64,000 nucleotides of DNA, taken from positions 9,121,501 to 9,185,500 of the forward strand of contig CP114497.1 of NCBI GenBank assembly GCA_027186245.1, given 5' to 3'. The position numbers and the translations under genes were made by a program. The stretch comes from Coriaria nepalensis (lineage: Eukaryota; Streptophyta; Magnoliopsida; Cucurbitales; Coriariaceae). The notes beneath the pieces are model-generated. The model was given only the letters and a program-made list of their open reading frames with translations. It did no database searches and was not told the DNA's origin. Of this stretch, positions 34,241-46,067 are shown in pieces; the stretch's first letter is position 1; each line of letters begins with the position of its first letter.

Positions 34241-35513
34241 AATATTTTTGTCAATTTTATCAAAAGAAAAATCCAGTAGTATATATACTGGGTATTTTGT
34301 ATATGAGAAGAGAATCTTCAATTTTATTGGGAAGATCAACAGATTCTTAAAGGATTGGCCAACTTGGCTTCCATGTCAAATTAATTTTTTTAGTATCACA
34401 TTCACTTATAATACTAAATTAGTACTAGTGTGGATCCAACTAAGTATCCTTTTTAAAATACACATTTACTCAATTCTCAACCTTATCAAAAGAAAATAAA
34501 GAGAAAGTCAAATTATTTTTTATTTTTAAAACGTGTTGAAGAGTGGTTTTTTTTTTTCTCGATAAGTTTAACACTCTTCTTATTTATTTGGCTAAACATT
34601 TTGAAGGCTTCAACAAGTTGCATAATAAACAATGATAAATATTTATACTTATAAACCAATTAGATTTTTTCTTGATGAGGCGGCCAATCAGTTGCTAATT
34701 ACTTGATTTGGATCAAAACCATGTTAATCATGGACTACAAGGCTTTGTATTTCTGACAACAACGGAATATTTAATGACCTACAACAATGTATAGTAATTA
34801 CAGCTACAACCTTTGATTATGCAAATGATAACATGGCAATCCACATTTTGGGCTACTAATTTGATATGAAGTGGGTAAAATTAATTATTTTAAAAAAATT
34901 AACTGCATGTATTCCGTGCATAAATCTGTATCATGATCTTTCATGTGTAGAAGAACGACTATCCTTATAATTAACAAATAATTAAGGATTAGGCTCTTAG
35001 ATTAACTCAAGTGCTAATATTGCTTAGATTGGTTTGTTTACTATAAGTCTTACTAAAAGGGATAGGATATGGTTCATCCCACAAAGTGACAAGTTAATTG
35101 ATATCAAAATTCGGAATTATAGGAGGAGACTAACCGATTACCGAATCATCTTCAAGTTGACCAATTAACACTTACCGATCAAAACTATGAATCTATGTCC
35201 TAAAATCAACAACAAACTAAATTACATAGAAGGTGACTCGGTCGGATATATATATATATATATATATACGTAAAGGCAGCCGAAAACATGGAGCGATTGG
35301 TAAAGAACATAGACGAAAGGAGATAACCATAGCCAATAGGTGGAATTGAATGGCCAAAAATATGTGATAAACTATTAGATGTTGACTCAGAGCTGTCTGA
35401 AACACAGTAGAATATGACAATATATATATATAATGTGAAGACCAATAACACTCATTATTAACTTCCATGTGGAGCAGTGATGTCGATGATGCTGTCTCTT
35501 TATTCGAAAGCTT

Positions 35514-35554
<41 letters not shown>

Positions 35555-36366
35555 TTTTCTTAATTCAAGTTAGGATATGCTTTGGAGAAGGTTTAAAGTC
35601 TCTTCCTGCTTTCATTGGTTTTATTCTAATTCAATCTTAATTAGAAGTCCTAATTTGTGTAGGCATTCTAATACTATTGGAGTTTTTGTGACGTTTACTT
35701 TATATAAGGATATTCAGGTTCAAGTGTCTCGAGCGCAGCTTTTTAGAAGGGAAAAAAAAAAAAAAAAACATTTCTGAAAATTTATTGAACAAAAAGATTG
35801 AATAATGGAACTTTGTTGTTCATCCATGACAGTGGGATTCATATCCAATTATTAAGACATGTTAAATGTTAAGGTTGATGTCTACAAGAGAAGATATGAT
35901 ATGGTAATAATGTAAATAAAATAAATCCACTCATATCTTATTTCAACGACTTAAAACTATATAAATAAGGAAATGTAAGAACATCGGTAAGTACTTGAAA
36001 TTAATTGTAAGAACATCTACAAAAATAACTCTTCGCTAAATTAAAGTGATAAATCTAAATTTTTCAAAAAATTATGACACATAAAAAAAAAAAGACCAAT
36101 TGAAGATTAATTAAATTTATTGGTAATTAAATTATGTTTATTTTTTTTTATCGATATTATTCTTTTAACTGATATTATTTTTTTTTAATTTTTAATTTTT
36201 TAAATCACATTTTAATTTTTGTCTTATAACCCAAAAGTTTTTGAGCCGACCTTATTTCTCTCGAATCTTTCAACAACTAAACTTAGCCCTCTCGAGTTTG
36301 AAAAACTACACATATACCTTCTTCTTAAACAAAAAAATTACACATACCCATCACATAAATTGAAGC

Positions 36367-36409
<43 letters not shown>

Positions 36410-37240
36410 CACTTTGTATTATTCGATTATTAGTTTACAAGAGACGACATCACAATTAAAATAAGAGATAATTAATGTTCAATTATCATGATTAACTAGA
36501 ACGACAACATATGCACCGAAGAAAACTCTGGTCACCATTTGTGGACTTCTCGGTCATATTTCAGACCGTAATCGAATCAAGCAAATGGCCTCATGTGGCA
36601 AGAGGCTTAATTGTTTCATTACATGGTGGTACAATTTGAGCGTAAGCGAATTTCATCTTCTTGTAGCCATGTGAGCTCAAATCTGTCTCCTTCAATGATC
36701 CGCGTCCTTATTGCTCCAAAACACAGCACATTTACACTCGAGGAATGAGATATAACACAGGAATGCAATACAGGAACTGAGACACTTAGTTCATTACTAC
36801 TCTACTATCTGTTGCATCAACCATCTTGGTACAAACCACATCTCGCCACCCAATATCAAAAAATTCATTGAGCTGCAATAATCCCAAAAGTTAAAAAACA
36901 AAAACAAAAAAAAAGGTTCCAAAAGCTATGAAAGACGGCATCAAAGTGCCGGTGGGAATGGCCAACATAAAAACAATGGCCTTTTTTCTGGTAAGCAACG
37001 AACAAGACATATAAACACAACGAACAAGACGTATAAGCCACAACTAAACCCTACCCCCCTTCTTATCTACACTTCCCAACAGAAATCTCATCATCTTGAA
37101 ACTTCATGATAATCAACCTCAAGCACATAAATATTAGACCATAGATTTTATCTTTTCCCTCCTAGAAATATACTTATGAAGCAGAAAGCCAGGTCCCATT
37201 TCCAGTCATAGAGCTCTGTGAATATTCCAAATCCGGCCTT

Positions 37241-40200
37241 TTAAGTGAAATAAGAACTCATGTACAGCCTAACCCCAATATCGAGCGGTCCATCATCCCC
37301 ACCAACTGCATGAAGAGCAACAGGGATTGTGGAGAGGAGAGGTAAAGTGAATGGAAAAACTGCAGCTTCAATTTCAGTATTAGGACTCCCTTCAAGAGGA
37401 GTAACAAGCAGAGCAACATCTTCAATGGGCCTCCATCTACTTGGCCCACTCCCTCTCCTATTTGTACGCCTGTTAGGACAGAAACTGAGCACCAATGTGG
37501 AAGTAGTTGCAAGCCATTCCACTGTCAGGCCTTCTACTTCATCATAATGTATTCGCCGCTCAATCTGCAAAAAAGTTGCAGAAAAAGCTCAATCAAGCAT
37601 ATAGTTATAGGTCTGACTTGGACAGACTGGGTGAGGAGAAAGGAAAGCTACTTACACCAAACTTATGGATGTATACAGACATGAATCTTGGACCAAGACC
37701 CATAACTCTTGCTCTTGAGAGTAAGATCTGTCAAACCAAAAAAGAAGCTAATAGAAACCAAATACACTATATAAATGGCACACTGCATCTTAAATAAGGG
37801 AGAATACTAACCTCCTCCTTCCTTAACAGGGCCCACATGCAGAGCTTATCACAAGCATCCTTAACACGCCTACTAGCCAATTTTCTGTCATTGCAATGGG
37901 AAGCAACTATGGAAAGTGATTCAGTGCAAGGAACTCTATGCCTTTGTGCTGCTGCAGATAAAGCTTCCCTACCTTCAATGGATTCTGCAGCATGTTTATC
38001 AAATTGAACCCCAGTAAAACATTTTCTTCTCGCCATCTCCCCTCTTTCAGCTTTCTGTAATGTCCTTTGATGCTTAAGAAAGAACTCCTCAGCCTCAATC
38101 ACTGCTGTTAGCATTCGATGTACTAGAATATCAGGATATCTACGTATCGGTGATGTGAAATGAGTGTATCGTGGAACAGCTAGAGCAAAATGACTCCACT
38201 CTTTCTCGTTATCTTTCAACTCCCCCGTACAAAAGTAGTTTGCCATCTGCATTGGCTTTGAAGCGTAAGACATGAGAATATCCGAAAGAAAAGAATCACC
38301 CTTGAGTTTTTGCCTGATTAACTCCAGAGACTGATGGAACTGCCCAGAAGAAGACGTTTTCAATTCTAAACCATGTTTGGAACAAAATGCTTCGAATTCT
38401 CTTAGCTTCCTCGAATTAGGTTCAGGGTGTCTTCTAAGTAATGCATTATCCGGGAAAACACGGGATATGACCTCACCAGCAGTTGAATTTGCTAAGAGCA
38501 TAAATTCCTCAACAAGAAAGTTTGACTCTTTCAGTTCTGAAAGCATAGAATCATATGGAACTCCGTACTCATCAAAAAGGAAATATAATTCAGGGGTTTC
38601 AAGTTGTAATGCCCCGGAGCTAAATCTCTTATCTCTCAACACTTTGGAAACTTCATTAAGAGTTTTGACAGATGCAGTCACATCTGACCATTTATATTGG
38701 CCGTGCAATTGCGGACAACATCCATTTCTTAACCCATTTGAATTGTCTGGATGCACTAACCCATCAATAATGTCCTGTGCATGGTCATATGAAAGTTTGC
38801 AGCAAGAACATATAACAGTGTGGCCAATCCAACGGTCTAAAACATCCCCGGCATGGTTAATGTCAAAAAACATAGAAAATGCGAGTTTATCCACTCCTGG
38901 GTTGAGGGAACCAATATCCTCAGAGAGCAATGGAGGTAACATTGGTATCTTGTACTGCAGTAAATAGACACTTGTTGACCGGAACATGGCTTCTACATCC
39001 AAGGCTGTGTCAGGCAAAACAAAATATGACATGTCAGCAATGTGAATACCTATTCTGTACATACCATTGTCTAAACTCTCTACACTGAGAGCATCATCTA
39101 GATCCGTTGCAGTGGAAGGATCAATAGTAAACACACATAAATTTCTAAGGTCTCTTCTACTCTGAAATTCCCCAGGTGGAATCTGCCAAGTGGTTTTTGG
39201 AAGGCAAGAAAGTGCATCCTCAGAGAATTCACCAGATTGAACAGCATTCTCAAATAAAATTGCATCAATCTGTGACTCCATTTCACTAGCCTGACCAAAA
39301 ATTTGGGAGACAAGAGCTAGTGGAGCAGAACTATATTCACTCCAATCATCCACTTGTGCTGCTACCAACTCAGTTTCAATTTCTGCATCACCAGACTCCA
39401 ATTTCTTCTTGATGGCATCAGGTAGATCACGCACAAAGACATCCATTTTGGGGAATCTTGGGTCAGTTGGTATTAAGTGAATGTACTGATTATTGGAGAA
39501 TGACAATACACCCTTATTCTGGATTTCATCTCCACAACACTCCCTGTAAGAGAGGGATTGCTTGACATTAAGAAAGCCAACAACAGCATCTCTCCGTGGA
39601 GACCTTTCAATGATTGCTACTACCCGACCAGTTGGTCTTCTTGAAGGGAATGAGTTAATCATAGCACACAACCTCACAATGGTTCCTGAAACTTCATTTT
39701 CACTAGCAGAACTTAGAACTTCCGCATGAAGGGTTTCATCTAATACCTTTTTATTCGATTCACACAATCTGTTGTGCAAAGTCTGAGAATTTGTAAGAAG
39801 ATCATCACAGTCACAATTTGTATCTACCATACTTTTGCCTTTGCAACTCTGACCCCCTCTACAATTATCTTCAAGAACCAAGTTACCATCTTCCACTGAA
39901 GATGAATTATTACAATTATCAATGGACCCTTTCAGCTTGGCCCATAATGACAAACGGTCAATAGTCACCACTACCAGATCTCCTTCCATCTACGTGACAA
40001 TAGTGATGCAACTAAATCTCAATAACAAACAAGTAGACAATCGAAATAAAATAGGTAAACATTTAGAACAAGAAGCTAACTAAATGACGAATTGCCTAAC
40101 ACAGGAAATAATAACTCAAAACTGCAGTGGTTGATAATATCATCATCTAGCCCTACATGATTAAATAGAGATAATCCAACACTTACTGCTCTATTCTGAG

Positions 40201-41505
40201 AAGCAACTCCACTAATGAGAACATCAATTGGCACCCCATCAATACTGCAATAGGCCTGCCGGTAAAATTTGAATTACTTGCATTGTTAATTGAAGTTTAC
40301 GCAAGAGAGAATTTGAGAAACATCTCAAATAAACATTAGAAAATTGCAACAAACCTCAAGTCTATTGTGAGCATTGACCCGGAATAAAGCTTTAAATGCA
40401 TCACCTTTCTGCATAATAGAAGAGAGCAAACTGGTGAGTTGTTTCCCATTCTCCATACCTGTCCTCGCTGAAAAAGGGGTATGACCATCAAACTACGCAT
40501 CACAAAGATAATTCAAACTGACCTGTACTGCCTCATTAACAGCCTCCATGGACCAGTGCGGAGGAAAGTATTTCTTTTGATGATGATCTTCAATTTGATA
40601 AGGAGGAGGTCTAGATTGCCCTCCACAAGAAATTGGCTTAGAGCAAGATGTCAAAACTAATCGACCGCCAACATTGGTCAAGGAAAGATGCTTATTTTTT
40701 CTATTCTGTATCTTCAGGGACTCCAACTGTTCATCAGTATGCATAATTGGCAAAGAACTGAAAGAAACTTCAGTTTCTTTAGTCAACACACAGTCATCTT
40801 GAGGTGGTGTGTTGAACTCGTGTTGCTCAGAAGAAGAAGAATTTAGGCTGTTTGTTTCAGGGTTATCTGCCCTACAACTTGACAAGCACTCCGATGCTCC
40901 CTCAGGAATCTGTTTACTGAAATACAAGATTCTGCAAAGTAGGATATAACATGTTTAGTTAATGAAACCAACATCGAGAGGGAGAAAGAACGCTAGTCTA
41001 AAAATGACAGCAAAACAAAATGAAAGAAATAGCATAAATCAAACTGTGAAGGGAAGTTCTTTTTCTTATAGTAAACTTAAAAGTACTATACTCCTATCAA
41101 TGGTGATAAACTTCCCATGGTAATTAAAACGCTAATGAAAATAAACCAACAGACAGAAGTGTATTCTTATCTAAGATGTACTTCAGACAAAATCAACTGG
41201 CACTATGCAGTGTCCTGCGTAACTTCAAACTCCATCAGTTTTACAAATTATGAAGCTCTACTACGATTAGTAATGGAAAGATTCAATTCACAAAAGGAAG
41301 AACTATTACCAATTATGAAACAAAAAATAAATTTTTGTAGATGGACTGGTTTATCATCCAACAGAGAAGTCAGAATGCAAATTATACCTGAGATAGAAAA
41401 AGAAGAAGAAGCGTTCTGCTTCGATCGCCGATGAGGTCTGCGCTTCTTCTTCTTATCCTTGTCTCCATTGTCTACCCTCTCAATCAGTTCAACGGCACCC
41501 TTCAT
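37241..41505 (-). CDS. SOV: DIS3-like exonuclease 2 (SUPPRESSOR OF VARICOSE, RNase II family)
   Basis: Cytoplasmic exosome-independent 3'-5' exoribonuclease of mRNA decay. Seven exons: 41505-41388, 40931-40523, 40408-40355, 40255-40187, 39989-37812, 37727-37656, 37564-37241, about 1074 aa (Arabidopsis SOV is of similar size). Exon 1 is basic (KKKKRRPHRRSKQN). PPHWSMEAVNEAV, KGDAFKALFRVNAHNR and AYCSIDGVPIDVLI form the first cold-shock domain, followed by GRVVAIIERSPRRDAVVGFL. The RNB catalytic domain shows TIDPSTATDLDDALSV with the metal-binding Asp cluster (about 505-520), GIHIADMSYFV, SCCKLSYDHAQDIIDG, LLRRHPEPN and YTHFTSPIRRYPDILVHR. The C-terminal S1-like end gives HAVGGDDGPLDIGVRLYMSS. 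M at 39989 is internal, not a start. Exons 2 to 7 join in phase. Exon 1 leaves one base but exon 2 needs two, so a micro-exon, a frameshift or a sequence error is hidden at intron 1. The 5' leader has a (GAAGGA)n/(CAG)n purine repeat at 41688-41743. Confidence 0.94.
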
Positions 41506-42657
41506 AATTCTCAATCTAAAGAACAGAATCCAAATATAAGAGAAAAACAAGAATTGATCTGAGAAAAAAATAATGTTAGGTCAGGATTGAGGCCGTCTTC
41601 CGATTGGTGAAAAAATATACGGAAGAACCGGAAGAGAGAGAGAGAAAGCAAAAGGAAAATTAAAAAGAAAAGATGAAATCAAAGGGGAGCAGCAGCAGCA
41701 GCAGGAGGAAGAAGGAGAAGGAGAAGGAGAAGGAGAAGGAGAGGACAGAGAGGAGCAGAGAAATTTAGGGTTTTATAAGAAATGAGAAAAATACAAGAAA
41801 GAGGAAGATGAAGAAAAAGAAAAGGACGTGACGATTGGTCGGCCAAGACACGGGCGCCGACTCACGATTCCTTTGTCTTCCCCAGACTTTTTAGAGCCTC
41901 CCACTAACTTTTGCTTTCATTTTCCATCTTTTTCTCTTTTCTCTTCTCTCTTCTTTAATTTAGCGTTTGGAACTAGAGTTTGCTTCTTAGTACGGTCTTG
42001 AGCAATAATGCGTTGCTTTGGTGGTGAGAGCTTTATTTATTGGTGAGATCCAAAAATGACGGTGGAAGTTCAACGGATTTTTTATCCAACGGTACAGAAT
42101 CCCAAACGCCAAACCAATGAGGTAATCAATTTAAGTATGTCTGAATTATTTAGGGTCGTATACTATTAAGGAAGTAATCAGCCGTTTCATCTACAGTCCT
42201 TTATTATGAAAAATTTGATCATATCGAACATTTTTTCTTATGGGAAAAAATTAAATCGAGAAAAAATTTAATCGATTTTTCATAAAAAATCAAATATTAT
42301 CAATCGACAAAATTATATTTAATTTTTTTATCAGAAATGAGATCAAATTTTAAATTTATATTTTTTTTCTTCATTTTCAACCTCATTTTTGTTTTCTCTT
42401 TTTTTTTCTATTAAATAAGTTAAATGAGAATTCACAAAACAAACGTTTAACATTCTTCGTCATCCAATGAGATAATGCCACGTACAAATATTTATTACAG
42501 TGTGACGTATGTGCAACCAATCAAAAGACGAATAATTTGCACAAGAAAAGCGGTCACGTGCTGACGGAATATAACTGGCTGTTTAATTCCCACCTTTTCG
42601 ACCTTTCCTCTGTATCAAATATCAATTTCTCTGAAGAACGACTCTGGAAAAGTCCCT
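41506..42657. promoter_or_regulatory. Bidirectional promoter region between SOV and the SELK-like gene
   Basis: The start codons of the two divergent genes are 1152 bp apart, so this segment holds both leaders and promoters. Seen: a purine repeat in the SOV leader (41688-41743), a CACGTG G-box at 42555-42560 followed at once by CTGACGG (TGACG core), and a CCACGTA element near 42479. The G-box lies about 100 bp from the SELK-like ATG. G-box plus TGACG elements fit a bZIP, ER-stress-type input, which is an inference from motif only. Confidence 0.5.
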
Positions 42658-44406
42658 ATGGCGTTCGTCGAGGGAGGTTCTCTCTTTCACTCAATCCCTT
42701 CAATAATTTTCATCACTTTTATACGAATCTAACAATTGATTACAGCATATTACGTTTTATAGCCGCTAATTCCTTTGAATCGATTATACTTTTTCTTCCC
42801 TTTCATTTTTCGCTTTGTCTGTGATTTCGTTGACTGGTTGAGGAATTGCTTGATTAGAAATTGGGGGTTTAATCTCTCTCCTGTTTGGTGATTGGAAAAA
42901 ATGCGTGCGTGTTTGCATGTTGGATCTTGTATCGTATGCTTGATACTCGTAGAAATATGTTAATTTAGGGTTTTGATTGGCGAGTTCGATCTGAAATTCG
43001 ACTGAGCGAAGAATGACCAATTTTTCTACAAGGATTAGGTGATTGATGTGTTAATCAATTATGAGGATTCATTCTACGATGATGTGCTTTCTCATTCGTG
43101 CTGAAATATTTTCAATCTCCTTTGATTTTTCATAGATTCTTCACTTGGCGTATGTAAGATGTAGTTGTCTGTTGGATTGCATTATCTCTTGTCAAATTTT
43201 TTTTTTTTTTTTTTTGGTGGTTTTTTCTTTCGGAAAGTATAAGGCCCTCGAGTTAATGAGTATTAAAGCTGTAGTTCTTTTAATGCTTGAAGATGATTTA
43301 CTGTGTTGGTGTATAAGTCGAAGGAGTTGACTCTTTCAATTCTTCTTTCTTGTTAATGTTGTGACTGAACTGTATTAGTGCCATGAGGGGTTAAGGTTTT
43401 AACTGGAATTCTAGATGTCAATTGGGATTCTACTTGTAACATTCATAAACAAGCAAATCATTCTGTAATACCATTTATTATTAGCCTCTTTCTTGGTAGG
43501 TTTTACTTATGTTAGGTGGTAAAGTATTCTATAAGAAGTATAAATACCAATTTCTTTCTCGAGGGGCATGATTTGTAGTAAAACTGCCTTGTGTTTTAGA
43601 TTACTGGTCTCAGATTAAGTCAACAGAGTGTTAGGGAATTATTTGAAGTACGAAGTAGATTCAACGGTGTGATATTTCCTGTAACAAGGAATCAAGTTTC
43701 TACTTTCTTGATAGGATGCAACAGTGAAGAAGTTGCAATCTTACAGACATGGTGCATAAGTCCCGTTATATATGGTCTGCTAACTTTTCCTTAGTTCTTG
43801 GGTCAGCAAGTACTGTGTCAGTGATTTTCACTTTCTCAAGAAAGGTTTATCTTAGATGAACTTTTCTTTCTCGGGATTTAAGAGTATCTTGAAATAACTC
43901 TGTATCCACATTACTGTAGGTGTTGTGAAATCCAAGCGATCAATATGGCGGCTTAGAAACATCAAAGATTTCTTCTGGGCTGTTGTTAACGTCATTAGCA
44001 TATTTTTTGCAACCATGTTTTCGGTAAGTTGAGTTGCACACTGGTCCTTGATTTATGTCATAATCACAAAAATTGGTACGACCAAATTGTTTATTACTTC
44101 ACTCTATGTCCTTTCATGCTCTTAGATGGAAAAGTCCGACGCATACAAGAAAGGCTCAGGTTATGGTAAGAAATGGGATGGTGGTGGCCCAGGAGGTCCT
44201 GGTAGCGGACCATATGGTGGCGGTGGCCCGCGCCGTCCACCTAGTGGGCTGGATAATGTTAGAGGCATTGATCATAGTAAGTAACCCGTCCCTCCCTCCT
44301 ATATATCATCATCAAATTAAATCATTTTCTCATTTTTCTCCCATTGATCTATCTTCCCAATTGCTCTCCAGGTTCTTTGCCTGCCTGTGGCTCCTGCTGT
44401 GGCTGA
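42658..44406 (+). CDS. Selenoprotein K-like glycine-rich membrane protein (SelK family, Cys form)
   Basis: Small single-pass ER membrane protein of the SelK/SelS-type family; animal SelK acts in ER-associated degradation and Ca2+ signalling. Four exons: 42658-42676, 43920-44023, 44126-44276, 44372-44406, giving 102 aa, so every piece is too short to stand out as an open frame. The product begins MAFVEGGVVKSKRSIWRLRN, then DFFWAVVNVISIFFATMF (membrane segment, about 24-41), then MEKSDAYKKGSGYGKKWDGG, a Gly/Pro-rich cytosolic tail (GPYGGGGPRRPPSGLDNVRG) and LPACGSCCG at the end. Plants use Cys, not Sec, and the UGA here is an ordinary stop. All junctions are GT-AG and in phase. The first exon is 19 nt of coding sequence followed by a 1243-nt first intron that may carry enhancing elements. 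I recall a glycine-rich homologue in Arabidopsis at At4g08230. Confidence 0.9.
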
Positions 44407-44493
44407 GTGATATTTTGGTTGTCTATACACTCCTTAACGCTACTTTGTTTGCTAATATAATATAGCCTTGTATTACGGATTAGGTGTGAATAA

Positions 44494-44590
44494 GTAATGT
44501 TAATCGTCACTATATTTGAAGTAATGTTTATTGTCACTATATTTGAAGTAATGTTTATTGTCACTATATTTGAAGTACTGTTAATTGTCT
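44494..44590 (+). repeat. 27-bp tandem repeat, 3.6 copies
   Basis: Copies at 44494-44520, 44521-44547 and 44548-44574 plus a partial at 44575-44590, with unit GTAATGTTTATTGTCACTAT plus ATTTGAA. Copy 1 differs at two or three bases and the last copy begins GTACTG. It lies 88 bp after the stop of the SELK-like gene, so it is probably in the 3' UTR or just beyond it. Confidence 0.9.
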
Positions 44591-45174
44591 ATACATTGTT
44601 TTAATTTGGTTGCGAAGGTGAAGTTATTGATTGGTGGGAAAATACTTTTGTAAGTTGGTAAAGTTCTAATTTACATTAACTAGAGTGAAAATGAATAAAT
44701 GTAAAAGAATTCTTATGATATGGGGAAGGAGTTCGGGTGGTTGATGCGTAATATATTAAGTGTATATTTTTTGTGTATTTATTTTAATTTATTTAATTTG
44801 AACAGTTCAGATTAAAAGTATTAATACTTAATATAATTTAAATATTTCTTCATTTTAAATTATTTTTAAACTCAGTTCTTCTAATTAAAATAGAGTGTGA
44901 AGATGGATCTACATAATTATGCAATTGATGTGTTGTACATAAAATGTTTTACTTATTCGAAGACGGTGTAATTTGTATAATTTTACTTGTGGTGTAATTT
45001 ATGTAATTAGATAATAATAACAACATACATTTTTTAAAAAAAAGTAAGAAAATTTTAGACAGACTATCTTGAGAAAAAATGGAATCATGCATACACTACT
45101 GTATTAATGAGGTAATAAACACTAATTTGTCTTATGGCTTTGAATTTGGACTGAATGATTTGGGGTGGGATTTT

Positions 45175-45665
45175 TCTCATAGGAATCGATAACGAGTGTT
45201 TCCCATATTTGTATCGGAATTGGGAATAAAACCATTTTCTCAATTCTATCCGGAATCGGAATTGGGAATAAAATCATTTTCCCGTACCAATCCTATCCAG
45301 TATCGGAATTGGGAATAAAACCACTTTCCTTATAATAATATATTTTGAATTTATAATTTATATAATAGCCATTATTTTAAAATATTACTAACAAAATAAT
45401 AAATTAACAATCAAAATTTATATAAATTTCATTAATAAAATTAATTAAATACTTATAATAATTATAAAATAAGTTTACTTATTTATTTATTTTTTCTTAG
45501 GATCAAGACTAAGACCATTTTGCGTTTCATTCCCGTTTCCGATATCGGTCCATAGTTCTAATACCGATACCTGGAAATGACCATTATTTTTATTTTTATT
45601 AAATATCAAAATAGGATATTAGAATTCTCATCGAATATCATTTTTCAGGTATGGATCAATATAGG
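45175..45665. mobile_element. Element-like block with iterated GGAATTGGGAATAAAA motifs
   Basis: On the left side (about 45180-45335), three copies of TATCGGAATTGGGAATAAAA (one as AATCGG...) repeat at 40-55 bp spacing. On the right (about 45525-45660) the motif recurs inverted as TTTCATTCCCGTTTCCGATA, with ATACCTGGAAATG and related pieces. Between them is AT-rich DNA. This arrangement, short subterminal repeats in inverted orientation with no transposase, suggests a small non-autonomous DNA element. Termini are not resolved. Confidence 0.4.
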
Positions 45666-46067
45666 AATAATTTGGGCCGCAGATTTTTGGTTATTGAAAT
45701 TTGATAATCTTGAATATATCTTCTGCGATTTTGCTTAATGACATCAATTATCAGCTTCTTTAAAACCGATTTTATGGAGTATATATGTATACTCTTTATT
45801 AAATCGTCTGCGATTTGGGGAAAAAAAAAACAAATCGTCTGGCATGATTCCCTAGGATTTAGTAAATCTCAATCATCAAAGAAATATACGTATCTTACTA
45901 AAAAAATCATTTAAAATCAGAAGGGTAACCTAATACAATTACAACTTCTTCGCCTTCAATTATATAATCGTAATAAAAAGTGTACCTCATTCAATTCACC
46001 CAAATTTTTTTTTTTAATTAATTGGTTTTTAAAGAGAGAGAGAGAGACTCTCAATCTGAGTTCAACA

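Larger units (their letters stand above)
44407..46067. other. Intergenic region between the SELK-like gene and PHT1
   Basis: Holds the SELK-like 3' UTR with a 27-bp tandem repeat (44494-44590), AT-rich spacer, an element-like block (about 45175-45665) and the PHT1 promoter. I looked for a P1BS phosphate-starvation element (GNATATNC) in the last ~500 bp before the PHT1 start and found none. A GA run (46034-46046) sits in the PHT1 leader. Confidence 0.6.

Noticed and set aside
39900..39989. ATG at 39989 as the start of a 740-residue exoribonuclease
   Set aside because: It follows an acceptor (CACGTAG) and corresponds to an internal V/MEGD position; five-prime exons with conserved SOV segments are present.
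45560..46067. P1BS phosphate-starvation element upstream of PHT1
   Set aside because: Several ATAT-containing strings were checked and none satisfies GNATATNC.
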